Assembly (NCBI GenBank): GCA_009774655.1
Contig: VSOD01000002.1
Span: 1 to 40,644 of the forward strand
Direction of reading: 5' to 3'
DNA length: 40,644 nt
Source of the DNA: Lachnospiraceae bacterium
GTDB lineage: Bacteria > Bacillota > Clostridia > Lachnospirales > Lachnospiraceae
The notes below the pieces were generated by a model. That model had not been told where the DNA came from, made no database searches, and saw nothing but the letters and a program-made list of their open reading frames with translations. Position 1 is the first letter of the stretch, and each line of letters opens with the position of its first letter. A program made the position numbers and the translations under genes. This document shows, piece after piece, positions 7,556-15,659 of the stretch.

Positions 7556-9133
7556 TCACAGCAGCGGAGCCGCCACCTTCATCAGGCTTCCCAACAGTTT
7601 CATCGTCCACTTTTCGTGCCGCACCGTCTCCTTCGTCACCTGCCTGCATTTCGCCAGCGTGGCCTGAAAATCCGCCTCGATCTGCGGGATACAGTCCGTC
7701 CCGTACATATAAGTGGCGCATTCAAAATGATGGTACAGGCTCCGGTAATCCAGATTGATGGTGCCCACCACCGCTTCCCTGTCGTCGCTGACAAACACCT
7801 TCGCATGGACGAATCCCGGCGTATACTCGAAGATCTTCACGCCCGACTCAAGCAGAGACGCATAGTGGGTCTTGGCCAGCGCATAGGGAATCCGTTTGTC
7901 AGGAATCCCCGGCAGGATCAGCGCCACCTCCACGCCTCTCTCCGCCGCAAACTTGAGCGCCGTCTCCATCTCCCCGTCCAGGATCAGATAAGGTGTCATG
8001 ATATGTACGTACTTAAGCGCCCGGTTCAGCATATCCATATACACCCTCTCCCCCACCTGATCCTCGTCCAGCGGCCGGTCGCCGTAGGGAATCACATACC
8101 CTTTGGCATCCCGTACCTCCAATGTGGGATAGGCCAGAAACGTCTCAAACTCAGCCTGTCCGCCGTCCACCATCCACATCTGCAGAAACATCAGGGTAAA
8201 GCTCTTCACCGCCTCCCCTTTCAGCATGACTGCAGTATCCTTCCAGTGTCCGAATTTCACCTTCTGGTTGATATATTCGTCCGACAGATTGACCCCGCCG
8301 TTAAAAGCTGTATGCCCGTCGATCACGAGTATCTTCCGATGGTCACGGTAATTATAGTGCGTGGAGACAAAAGGCGAGACCGGCGCAAAGGTTCTGCACT
8401 GGATCCCCAGCCTGCGCAGACGTTTCGGATAGTCATGGGGCAGCAGCGCAAACTCGCAGGTGCCGTCATACATCACGCGCACATCCACGCCCTGTGCCGC
8501 TTTCCGCGCCAGGATCTCAAGCACCCTGCCCCACATCAGTCCCTCCCCCACAATAAAGTACTCCATAAAGATAAAATGCTTCGCCGCTTCCAGTTCCCGC
8601 AGCATTGCATCAAACTTGTCCTCACCCAGAGGGAAGTATGTGACTGCAGTCTTATCATATACCGGATGGCAGCCGCTTCGGCCAATATAATGGGCCAGCG
8701 CCGCCACGCCGCCGTTCTCCTTCTCCAGACGCGCCGCCACAGACTCATCCTGCCGGATACATGTCTTCGTGTCCGAGATCACCTTGCCTGTCCACTCCTT
8801 TAAGACCCGGTGTCCTAAGTCACTCTGCGTATAAACGAACAGCAGCACGCCGAATACAGGCAGCAGCAGAATCACGATCAGCCACGTAATCTTAGCCGTA
8901 GGATTAATCCGGTTGTTCAACAGATACACCACGATCACTGAGGTCAATATCACCGTACCGCCGAAAATATGCGGAATCATGCCTCGAAACCATTCAAAGA
9001 TACTGAACAGGATCAAAACCTGCGCCACAAGCATCAGTAAGATCAGCCCGAAACGGCTGAACACCGCGTGGATAATTCCGCTTTGTCCCTTTTTCAACAG
9101 GGTCAGTCCTTTGTTCTTATAATCAATCGACAT
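7556..9133 (-). CDS. cls: Cardiolipin synthase-like phospholipase D family protein
   Basis: 525 residues from the start chosen here (ATG 9133, with AAGGAG 4 nt before it). The N-terminal part has about three membrane segments (SRFGLILLMLVAQVLILF, then GGTVILTSVIVVYLL and TWLIVILLLPVFGVLLFVY). Two HKD catalytic motifs follow: HRKILVIDG with downstream GGVNLSD, and HAKVFVSDD with downstream GTINLDYRSL. This is the layout of bacterial cardiolipin synthase, which joins two phosphatidylglycerols in the membrane. A longer in-frame reading upstream to 9298 exists, but only because the 42-bp repeats are open; it is not supported by a good ribosome site. The gene follows the GH13 gene on the same strand. 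Confidence 0.88.
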   Translation of the reverse strand: MSIDYKNKGLTLLKKGQSGIIHAVFSRFGLILLMLVAQVLILFSIFEWFRGMIPHIFGGTVILTSVIVVYLLNNRINPTAKITWLIVILLLPVFGVLLFVYTQSDLGHRVLKEWTGKVISDTKTCIRQDESVAARLEKENGGVAALAHYIGRSGCHPVYDKTAVTYFPLGEDKFDAMLRELEAAKHFIFMEYFIVGEGLMWGRVLEILARKAAQGVDVRVMYDGTCEFALLPHDYPKRLRRLGIQCRTFAPVSPFVSTHYNYRDHRKILVIDGHTAFNGGVNLSDEYINQKVKFGHWKDTAVMLKGEAVKSFTLMFLQMWMVDGGQAEFETFLAYPTLEVRDAKGYVIPYGDRPLDEDQVGERVYMDMLNRALKYVHIMTPYLILDGEMETALKFAAERGVEVALILPGIPDKRIPYALAKTHYASLLESGVKIFEYTPGFVHAKVFVSDDREAVVGTINLDYRSLYHHFECATYMYGTDCIPQIEADFQATLAKCRQVTKETVRHEKWTMKLLGSLMKVAAPLL

Positions 9134-9189
9134 GTTACTCCTTCTTTCGTATCTTATCCCGCCATGATGACACCCGGCCTGTGCTTTAC

Positions 9190-9330
9190 ACCTGCCGCCC
9201 TCAAACAACGACATCTGTCCTGCGCTTCTGCACCTGCCGCCCTCAAACAACGACATCTGTCCTGCGCTTCTGCACCTGCCGCCCTCAAACAACGACATCT
9301 GTCCTGCGCTTCTGCACCTGCCGCCCTCAA
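9190..9330. repeat. 42-bp tandem repeat, three full copies and a partial
   Basis: The plus-strand unit starts ACCTGCCGCCCTCAAACAAC and ends CTGCGCTTCTGC. Three copies are essentially identical, followed by a 16-bp partial copy. On the minus strand the partial copy begins at the stop codon of the GH13 gene and the array ends about 60 bp before the cls ATG, so it is the whole spacer. Forty-two bp is 14 codons; each unit carries ATG TCG TTG TTT preceded by AGGACAG, so each could be an in-frame start for cls. The identity of the copies suggests recent expansion. Confidence 0.93.
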
Positions 9331-11222
9331 ATCCGGCGCAGGATACGTGCCTCGTATCCCTGCAATGTCCTCACCGTTCTTTCTTCCGCCCGTACCGTAT
9401 CATACACCAGCTTCCATTTTCCTTTCATAGAAAAGGCCCGGCAGGGCTTCCCGCCCAGATTGCAGTCCACCACATAAACCCTCTCCCCCAGTTTTCTGGC
9501 ATACACGAAGCGGTCTTTGTGCCTGTCAAGCACCCGGAACGCGCCGTAGACGAAGGCCTTCTCCTCCCGCCGCAGCCGCAGCAGCTTCCTGTAAGCCGAA
9601 AGCACCTCCTCCTTCGGCTCCTGCCGCAGTCCCGCGTGACAGGCCGGCAGCTTCTCATTCCAGGGCAGCATCACCCGGGCATGTTCCCTGGTTCCCGCCA
9701 GGATCGTGGCAAATACCTTTTCTGCCGGCTCCTTTTTTACATGCTCGTCATAATATCCCCGGGCCTCCACATCCGTGATCTGCTCCATGGACGTAAAGCC
9801 ATAGTTGGCCAGCCCCATCTCGTCCCCCTGGTAGATAAAAGGCGTCCCCTTAAGCGTAAACTGCATCACCGCCAGCAGCCTGGAAAGCGCCGTGTGCCGG
9901 GAAGCATCCCGCGTGATCTTGCTGATCATACGCGGATTGTCATGGTTGTTATAAAAAAGGGACATCCAGCAGTTGCTGCCGTAATGCTCCATCCAGTCGA
10001 TCATATAGTCCCTGAAATAATTCAGATCATAGGCATAGTCTTCCATCCGCACATGACCCGGCGTCTCCAGATGGTCAAAGGAAAACACCATATCCAGCTC
10101 CCGGCGTTCTTCTCCCGTCACCAGCTGACACATCTTCATACCCAGTCCCGGCGTCTCGCCCACCGAAAATGCCCCGTGCGGCGCAAAGGCCTTCTCCTGC
10201 AGCTCCCGCAGATACTGATGCAGCTTCGGCCCGTAATAATAATGCTCGATCCCTGTATACCCCATCAAAGCCCCGATGGTCTCATCGCCCTCTGGCAGTC
10301 CTTCCTTTTTCGAGATATAATTGATCACATCCATGCGGAAGCCGTCCACGCCCCGGTCCAGCCAGCGGTTGACCATCGCAGTCACTTCCTCCCGCACCCG
10401 CGGATTGTCCCAGTTTAAGTCCATCTGCTTTCCGGAAAAAAGGTGCAGCGCCCAGCTGTCACACGCCTCCTCATACTTCCAGGCCGGCCCAGAGAAAAAG
10501 GAAGTCCAGTTGTTGGGCGGCGTATGGCGGCCGTCATCCTGCCGGAAGAAATAAAAGTCCCGATACGGCGAACCCGGCTTTTTCGCCTCCTGATACCATC
10601 TGTGCTCATCGGAAGTGTGGTTCACCACCAGATCCATGATCAGCCGCATTCCCCGCCTGTGCACCTCCGCAAGAAGCCGCTCGAAATCCTCCATCGTGCC
10701 AAATTCTTCCATGATCCTGTCATAGTCTCTGATATCATAACCGTTGTCGTCATTGGGCGAATCGTAGATCGGCGAAAGCCACAGCGCATCCACGCCCAGC
10801 TCCTGCAGGTAATCCAACCGGCTGATGATGCCCTGCAGATCGCCGATGCCGTCCCCGTTGCTGTCACAGAAACTGCGCGGGTAGATCTGATAAAATACCG
10901 CCTCTTTCCACCATTTGGGCGTAATCTTCCCTGCAGGAACCGCCGGTTCCTCCTTCTCACCGTCCACCAGCTCCAGCAGCGCATCGAAAAAGTCCAGCCC
11001 GAACCGTCCGCCGGTCAGCTTCTTTCCCAATCCGTTACCGCACGCCAGATTCGCCAGCGTGCGCAGCTTCAGATTCGCCACCGCCCGATTGGTAATGAGC
11101 CGCTCCGGCAGTCCCAGCTGCAAAAGCACTCTCGCCAGCGCGTCATGTCCCACCGGATTATCATACAATTCCCCGATCGTGCTGTCATAAGTCAGCCAGT
11201 ATTCTTTCTCCTTTTTCCCCAT
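9327..11222 (-). CDS. GH13 alpha-glucosidase (oligo-1,6-glucosidase type) with N-terminal helical extension
   Basis: 631 residues. The GH13 barrel starts near residue 104 (WWKEAVFYQIYPRSF) and has the family landmarks: DLVVNHTS (197-204), GFRMDVIN with nucleophile Asp298, SVGETPG with acid/base Glu356, and NNHDNPR with Asp428. Valine directly after the nucleophile is the form known from alpha-1,6-specific oligoglucosidases, so isomalto-oligosaccharides are likely substrates. No signal peptide, so cytoplasmic. Residues 1-95 are an extra, probably helical region (STIGELYDNPVGHDALARVLL) outside the catalytic domain; I believe it also occurs in other Lachnospiraceae carbohydrate proteins but cannot name it. 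Upstream lies a broken sugar symporter, the probable former uptake partner. Confidence 0.88.
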   Translation of the reverse strand: MGKKEKEYWLTYDSTIGELYDNPVGHDALARVLLQLGLPERLITNRAVANLKLRTLANLACGNGLGKKLTGGRFGLDFFDALLELVDGEKEEPAVPAGKITPKWWKEAVFYQIYPRSFCDSNGDGIGDLQGIISRLDYLQELGVDALWLSPIYDSPNDDNGYDIRDYDRIMEEFGTMEDFERLLAEVHRRGMRLIMDLVVNHTSDEHRWYQEAKKPGSPYRDFYFFRQDDGRHTPPNNWTSFFSGPAWKYEEACDSWALHLFSGKQMDLNWDNPRVREEVTAMVNRWLDRGVDGFRMDVINYISKKEGLPEGDETIGALMGYTGIEHYYYGPKLHQYLRELQEKAFAPHGAFSVGETPGLGMKMCQLVTGEERRELDMVFSFDHLETPGHVRMEDYAYDLNYFRDYMIDWMEHYGSNCWMSLFYNNHDNPRMISKITRDASRHTALSRLLAVMQFTLKGTPFIYQGDEMGLANYGFTSMEQITDVEARGYYDEHVKKEPAEKVFATILAGTREHARVMLPWNEKLPACHAGLRQEPKEEVLSAYRKLLRLRREEKAFVYGAFRVLDRHKDRFVYARKLGERVYVVDCNLGGKPCRAFSMKGKWKLVYDTVRAEERTVRTLQGYEARILRRI

Positions 11223-11278
11223 ATCGTAACCACTTCCTTCCCGTATTTGTCACTGTATACAAAAATCTGCGAACCGCT

Positions 11279-11791
11279 TCAAACCTTCCCCAGCTCCCTG
11301 CAGATCCGGTCGTACTCTTCTTCATCCAGCTTATATTTCTTCTTATATAAATAGTAGGAAAGCAGCATCAACACACAGGGAGCCACCGTCATCGTGATCA
11401 GCAGCCCGGTACTCTGCCCTGCCTGCACCCCGACGTACTTTCCGCCCGTAGTTCCGAAAATAATACCCGATATTTCCGCCAGCTTCTGTTCCTCCGTGAG
11501 CAGTCCGAATTTCCCCATACCGTTTCCCGGGACCGGCAGAGATACAAGCATCAGCCCATAGCCGGACACCGCCAGCACTGCCATGATCCCCAGCAGCTTT
11601 TTCCTGTGCAGCCGTCTGGAAATGGCCGGATAGAAGATCATCAAAAACGCCGTGGCCGACATCCCCACCAGCTGGTCATTGCGGGCAATGGTCCTGAAAA
11701 CCGCCTTTAAGGAAAAACGCTCCTTCCATTCTGCAAATCCAGTACTCCTCACACTATAACACACTTGCACCCCCATGTCAGCCTTTGACAC
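11279..11791 (-). pseudogene. Remnant of a GPH-family sugar symporter with internal deletions
   Basis: The open frame is 170 codons, while glycoside-pentoside-hexuronide symporters have about 450-500. Pieces of the C-terminal half are recognisable in the right order: FSLKAVFRTIARNDQL (central loop), then PAISRRLHRKKLLGIMAVLAVSGYGLMLV, then TMTVAPCVLMLLSYYLYKKKYKLDEEEYDRI at the C-terminus. The whole N-terminal half, the helix between the first two pieces and the conserved EYGQ-type segment between the last two are missing. The frame is intact, so the damage is by deletion. It ends 56 bp upstream of the GH13 start, suggesting a former transporter-glucosidase operon. Confidence 0.75.
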
Positions 11792-11824
11792 AAATACCCC
11801 GGAAAATAAAAGACAAACAAAAGA

Positions 11825-11845
11825 CGGAGAAGCTATTCTTCCCCG
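11825..11845 (-). terminator. Intrinsic terminator after the ECF S component gene
   Basis: On the minus strand CGGGGAAG pairs with CTTCTCCG (one G-U) around a 5-nt loop, followed by TCTTTTGTTTGTCTTTTATTTT. It lies 25 bp past the stop at 11870. Confidence 0.75.
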
Positions 11846-11869
11846 CCCTTTTTCTCATCTGTCTATTCT

Positions 11870-12403
11870 TCACGATATCTCCGCATGGCCTTCCGCAAAC
11901 CGAAGCAGCGTTATGACCGGCACGATCAGCATACCGCACATGAAATTACTCACGCCATGGATCATATCCCAGGGCAGTCCCGCCACGATCCACGCGATCA
12001 TCCCCCGAAAACTCAGCCCGAACAAAACCGCCTGCGCCGGGGCATACAGCGTCCCGAACAGAAATCCATGCGCCGCACAGACCGTCATATAGACAAGCGG
12101 CCGCACCTTCTTCGGCATATGCCGCGGCAGAAGCATGACCGCGCCCCACAGGACTGTCCACACATACAGGTAGGGTACCCACCATGTGGCAAATCCGCTG
12201 AAAATACCGTTTAAGATCACATAAATGTAAATCGGGTACAACGCCTTTTTCCGGTATACCACCGTGAAGGCCACCACAAAGGTGCCAAGAAGATGCACAT
12301 TCGGAAGCACCTCCATCAGCATCTTGGAAGCATACATTACCGCACCCAGCATGGCAAATACCGCAATCTCCCGGGTCGTAAGCCGCATGCCGCTTTTTCG
12401 CAT
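11870..12403 (-). CDS. ECF transporter S component, probably for cobalamin
   Basis: 177 residues from ATG 12403, which follows the stop of the upstream DUF4430 gene by one base, with GGTGGAG 4 nt before it; the two are translationally coupled. About five or six membrane segments are visible (AVFAMLGAVMYASKMLMEVLP, TFVVAFTVVYR, ALYPIYIYVILNGIF, PYLYVWTVLWGAVMLL, YMTVCAAHGFLFG, NFMCGMLIVPVITLL), as in substrate-binding S components of energy-coupling-factor importers. The shared EcfA/EcfT module is not in this window. The cobalamin riboswitch upstream and the DUF4430 lipoprotein, whose domain resembles the C-terminal part of transcobalamin, point to a corrinoid as substrate. Confidence 0.82.
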   Translation of the reverse strand: MRKSGMRLTTREIAVFAMLGAVMYASKMLMEVLPNVHLLGTFVVAFTVVYRKKALYPIYIYVILNGIFSGFATWWVPYLYVWTVLWGAVMLLPRHMPKKVRPLVYMTVCAAHGFLFGTLYAPAQAVLFGLSFRGMIAWIVAGLPWDMIHGVSNFMCGMLIVPVITLLRFAEGHAEIS

Positions 12404-12404
12404 C

Positions 12405-12869
12405 TTACTCCACCTTGAGGGCATAGCTGTCTCCCTCTGTGATCTGCGTAACGTCAACCCCCGAAGCCGCATATTCGCCATTGACATAGAAAGCCCAGTA
12501 TACACCGTCCGCATCATAATCGGCGGTAATACCGTTCACTGTTTTCACAAAAAGGCCGTACTCTCCTTCTTCACCGTCGATCAGGTTAAGCTCCTGCAGC
12601 GCCTCGCCCACCGTCTCCTTGTCCGTGTGAATCTCAAACTGAGTCTCGTTGCCGTCCTTGTCTGTCACGGTAAGGGCAAATTCTTTGCTGCCCTCTCCCA
12701 GTTCGCCGCCTTCCCGCTGTACCTCTGCACCGGCCTGTGCTCCCGCATCTCCGGAAGCTGCTCCACTGTCTTTGCTGCCATTACAACCAACTGTACTAAG
12801 TGCCATAGCCACAATAAGCACCATACAAAGGATGAATGACGATACTTTTTTACCTTGATTCATCTGCAT
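12405..12869 (-). CDS. DUF4430 lipoprotein, probable corrinoid-binding partner of the ECF system
   Basis: 154 residues. A signal peptide (FILCMVLIVAMALSTVGC) ends in a lipobox-like TVGC, so the protein is probably a membrane-anchored lipoprotein; a low-complexity Ser/Gly/Ala/Glu linker follows to about residue 55. The rest (EFALTVTDKDGNETQFEIHTD, then GEALQELNLI, GLFVKTVNGI, YWAFYVNGEYA, ITEGDSYALKVE) matches DUF4430, the transcobalamin-like domain. An AAAGGAG site lies 9 nt before ATG 12869. It shares a riboswitch-controlled transcript with the S component and is likely the external capture protein. Corrinoid specificity is inferred from the riboswitch. Confidence 0.85.
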   Translation of the reverse strand: MQMNQGKKVSSFILCMVLIVAMALSTVGCNGSKDSGAASGDAGAQAGAEVQREGGELGEGSKEFALTVTDKDGNETQFEIHTDKETVGEALQELNLIDGEEGEYGLFVKTVNGITADYDADGVYWAFYVNGEYAASGVDVTQITEGDSYALKVE

Positions 12870-12899
12870 ATTCTTTGTCTCCTTTGTTTTTATTTTACC

Positions 12900-13049
12900 C
12901 GAAGATCTCTGTCAAAATCTTCCCGGTCGTTCTCTTCTCTTCCCGACCGGCCCTCGCGGTCATACCAGAGAAGCCGTAACAGCTTTTCTCTCCTTTTTGC
13001 CGTTACGAAAAATGTCTCTGTCCGGATATTTCGACTTGACACAAACAGA
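12900..13049 (-). promoter_or_regulatory. Probable expression platform of the cobalamin riboswitch
   Basis: Between the aptamer and the DUF4430 gene the minus strand has several mutually exclusive hairpins: CGTAACGGC with GCTGTTACG, CCGGTCG with CGACCGG, and GAAGAT with ATCTTC near the ribosome site. No hairpin has a strong U-tract, so transcriptional or translational control cannot be decided by eye. Confidence 0.45.
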
Positions 13050-13262
13050 CTGCCGGCCTTCTCGAATCGCTTCAATGACTTGTCCCGGATTGTGGCTTCC
13101 GGTCAGGCAGACGTTATCGCGCTTTTCCATTTCAAGAGCTGATCCGGACCGCCACAGGCAGCCGGCTCCCAAACGAAATCTGCAGTTTATCACGTGTCTC
13201 ACGGCGACGGGCTCGTACAGGCTTTTCACCTGTTTCCCCGAACAGATTCTTTCCTATCATAA
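13050..13262 (-). ncRNA. Cobalamin riboswitch aptamer
   Basis: The minus strand from about 13262 contains GGGGAAACAGGTGAAAAGCC (13224-13243) and then TGTACGAGCCCGTCGCCGTG, which closely follow the cobalamin riboswitch core (GGGAA, GGUGAAA.uCC, CnG.CCCGcc.cuGU). Further down are two CTGCCTG-containing segments and GGAAGCCACAATCCGG, similar to the conserved 3' half. It lies in the leader of the DUF4430/ECF operon. The 5' core is convincing; the 3' boundary is approximate. Confidence 0.82.
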
Positions 13263-13300
13263 TACTTTATCTTTGTTTGGTCAACGAAATCTTCACAATC

Positions 13301-13352
13301 AGGAAAGACCACCCCGACCTCATATACCATGAAGCCCCGGAGTGGTCTTTCC
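13301..13352 (-). terminator. Strong hairpin after the OFA transporter gene
   Basis: AGGAAAGACCAC (13301-13312) pairs with GTGGTCTTTCCT (13341-13352), and the stem extends by CCG/CGG after one mismatch. It lies 105 bp past the transporter stop and insulates it from the riboswitch region. The U-tract is weak on both strands. Confidence 0.65.
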
Positions 13353-13456
13353 TGTATTTTGATCTGTATTTCCTTATTATGATTCTACTATTGAAGTCTG
13401 CTCTTTCCTTCTAAATCCGTCTTCTGTTTCCGACCTCTATGCCCGACTGCCGATGC

Positions 13457-14761
13457 TTATTTCTTCTTCGCATCCTTATTCAAAGGACGTACCATAAACA
13501 GGCTGATCAGCAGCGCCACGATATAGAGCACGATCGTCAGATACAGCACATTCTGATAGCCCACCGGGTTAATGCTGTTGCCGTGGGAATCCTGCATGAA
13601 TTCTCCGGTACTGTTCACGATCAGGTTCGCCACCTGGTTACCCGTAAGACCTGCAAACGCCCAGGCTGACAGTGTAATACCATGCAGCGCACTGATGCTG
13701 CCCATGCCGTAATGGTCGGAAAGCAGTGTCGGCACGTTGGAGAAGCCGCCGCCGTATCCCGCATTCACTACAAAGATCAGTCCCAGTACAAGCACCACCA
13801 GAAGCATGTTGCCCTGTCCGTTCTTGATACCGCCCGTCAGCATTACCAGACCGGTAAAGATGATGGAAAGCACGAAGATCAGCTTGTAGATGGTGTTTCT
13901 GTCCTTCATGGTATCCGCCCATGCGGAGAAGCCGAGACGACCGCCTGCATTGAAGATCGCGGAAACCGTAGAGATCACGCCCACGGCGCCTGCCAGGCCG
14001 ATACATTTCACGATCATCTTCTCCTGTGAGATCAACGCCAGGCCACAGGTAATATTGATGTAGAACATCAGCCAGATACCGATATAGTTGGCTATCGGTC
14101 TGGTCTTGATCACAGCCATGATGCTCTGGCCCTTCTCCTTCTTCTGCGGCTCATGCCAGCCTTCCGGTTTCTTCAATAAGATGTGCCCCGTGAACATCAT
14201 GATAAAATATACCACCGCCAGGATCAGGAACATCTTGTAGATGCCGCCTTCCCCCAGATTATCCAGCATCGCCTGCATGATCGGGCTGGCAATCGCCTTC
14301 GCCGCACCGAAACCTGCCACAGCCAGACCGGTGGCAAGACCTTTACGGTCTTCAAACCAGAGCATAAGCGTCTTGACCGGAGACAGATAACCGGTTCCCA
14401 GACCGACACCCATGATAAAACCATAGCATATGTAGATACCGATAAGCGCCAGAGGGCTCTGCTGGTGGCCGCCGTAATAGATAAAGAATCCTGTTCCGGC
14501 CATACCTGCCGCGAAACAGATCGCGGCGATCAGGGAAGATTTGTGAATATCTTTCTCCACCACATTTCCAAGGAATGCCGCCGACATACCCAGGAAGAAG
14601 ATTGCGAAACTGAACGCCCACTCCGTCGCACCTTTGGAGAAGCCGATGTAATCTGCGATCTCCTGACTGAAAATCGACCAGCAGTACACCGTACCGATAC
14701 TGCAATGGAGTAAAAGCGCCGGGATCGCGGCACAAATCCATTTGTTTTGACTCTTTTTCAT
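13457..14761 (-). CDS. MFS transporter, oxalate:formate antiporter (OFA) family
   Basis: 434 residues from ATG 14761 (MKKSQNKWICAAIP); an AGGA lies 6 nt before it, whereas the ATG 27 nt further upstream has no good ribosome site. Twelve membrane segments are expected. OFA landmarks are TVYCWSIFSQEIADYIGFS near the N-terminus, GLGTGYLSPVKTLMLWF with GLATGLAVAGFGAAKAI in the middle, and YGGGFSNVPTLLSDHYG with ALHGITLSAWAFAGLTGN near the C-terminus. The family includes oxalate/formate exchange but also many carriers of other monocarboxylates, so the substrate is open. No oxalate decarboxylation genes are nearby. It is a single-gene transcript. Confidence 0.85.
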   Translation of the reverse strand: MKKSQNKWICAAIPALLLHCSIGTVYCWSIFSQEIADYIGFSKGATEWAFSFAIFFLGMSAAFLGNVVEKDIHKSSLIAAICFAAGMAGTGFFIYYGGHQQSPLALIGIYICYGFIMGVGLGTGYLSPVKTLMLWFEDRKGLATGLAVAGFGAAKAIASPIMQAMLDNLGEGGIYKMFLILAVVYFIMMFTGHILLKKPEGWHEPQKKEKGQSIMAVIKTRPIANYIGIWLMFYINITCGLALISQEKMIVKCIGLAGAVGVISTVSAIFNAGGRLGFSAWADTMKDRNTIYKLIFVLSIIFTGLVMLTGGIKNGQGNMLLVVLVLGLIFVVNAGYGGGFSNVPTLLSDHYGMGSISALHGITLSAWAFAGLTGNQVANLIVNSTGEFMQDSHGNSINPVGYQNVLYLTIVLYIVALLISLFMVRPLNKDAKKK

Positions 14762-14922
14762 GTTGAATCCTATCCTCTCTTTCGTCATTAAAATCTCTTA
14801 TCTATTTTACTCTTAATCAGAGCAGATTTCAATTCCAAAAACACGCTTTTCCTGAATCATTTCCCTCATTCCTCACGTTATAATAAACAAATAACAGATA
14901 ACCAGGAAGGCAGGATATCACT

Positions 14923-15447
14923 TTGACACGTGAAGACGAACTGATCAGACAAATTCAAAAAGGCCGGCAGGAATGTCTGGATGAACTGATAGAACTGTAT
15001 TACCCTGCCATCCTGCGCTATTGCCTGTGGCACATGCCGGATTCGGAGAGCGCACAGGATGCCGCCCAGGAAACTTTCTTAAAGCTGGTGCGTTTTATCG
15101 GGCGCTATGAGCACAGAGGACACTTTAAAGCCTTCCTCTACCGGATCGCTGCCAACGCCTGCATTGACATAAAGCGCAGTCTTCCGTCCGCGGAGCCGCT
15201 TTCGGAAGAGCCGGACTACATTATCTGCCGGCCGGAATCCGGCTATCAGGCGGCCGAAGACAGACAGCTTCTTGCAGCGGCTTTCACATGTCTGCAGGAA
15301 GATCAGCGGGAGCTTGTTCTGCTTCGTTACGGACAGGAGCTGACCCTGCGGGAGATTGCCGCCGTCACCGGACTACCGCTGCGCACGGTGCAGACCCGCC
15401 TTAGTCGAACCTTAAAAAAGCTGCGATTGTTTCTCAAAAACACCTGA
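14923..15447 (+). CDS. RNA polymerase sigma factor, sigma-70 ECF type
   Basis: 174 residues from a TTG start at 14923; AGGA lies about 10 nt before it and no ATG is available. Region 2 is visible (LIELYYPAILRYC, then SAQDAAQETFLKLVRFI), as is region 4 (LQEDQRELVLLRYGQELTLREIAAVTGLPLRTVQTRLSRTL, helix-turn-helix around 140-165). There is no region 1.1 or 3, as usual for ECF sigmas. A TATAAT sits at 14879-14884. It heads a plus-strand cluster with a membrane protein and an ABC exporter-type pair, so it probably controls them or responds to the same envelope stress. No obvious anti-sigma domain is seen, although the next membrane protein could play that part. Confidence 0.9.
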   Translation: MTREDELIRQIQKGRQECLDELIELYYPAILRYCLWHMPDSESAQDAAQETFLKLVRFIGRYEHRGHFKAFLYRIAANACIDIKRSLPSAEPLSEEPDYIICRPESGYQAAEDRQLLAAAFTCLQEDQRELVLLRYGQELTLREIAAVTGLPLRTVQTRLSRTLKKLRLFLKNT

Positions 15448-15516
15448 ACGCACATGCCAGACCCGTGCCACTCCGAATTGCCCCACGCCGCGTCCCGCCG
15501 GGCAATGACCTGATAA

Positions 15517-15540
15517 GTCAATACAAATTGACACCGTTGT
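15517..15540. promoter_or_regulatory. Inverted repeat in the sigma-factor downstream gap
   Basis: GTCAAT-ACAA-ATTGAC (15517-15532) is a perfect dyad that overlaps a second near-dyad, GACACCGTTGTC (15530-15541). It lies 70-95 bp past the sigma stop and 120 bp before the next gene. It has no T-tract, so an operator is more likely than a terminator. Confidence 0.4.
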
Positions 15541-15659
15541 CACACCCCTTTTTGCGCTGCACGCAATCAGCCAAAACAAGCCATTGTAAAGCATATGACT
15601 GCCATGTCACTGCTACCCGCATCTTATTACCACTCACATACAGGAGGGCCTATGATAAT

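Noticed and set aside
9134-9298. N-terminal extension of the cardiolipin synthase by 55 residues made of 14-residue repeats
   Set aside because: The extension exists only because the 42-bp DNA repeat is open in this frame. The start at 9133 has a strong ribosome site and begins a normal family N-terminus. Kept only as a finding.
14762-14788. Upstream start of the OFA transporter
   Set aside because: It adds nine residues before a normal N-terminus and lacks a convincing ribosome site.
15528-15555. TTGACA as a promoter for the membrane protein gene
   Set aside because: No -10 box stands 16-18 bp downstream, and the TTGACA is part of an inverted repeat.
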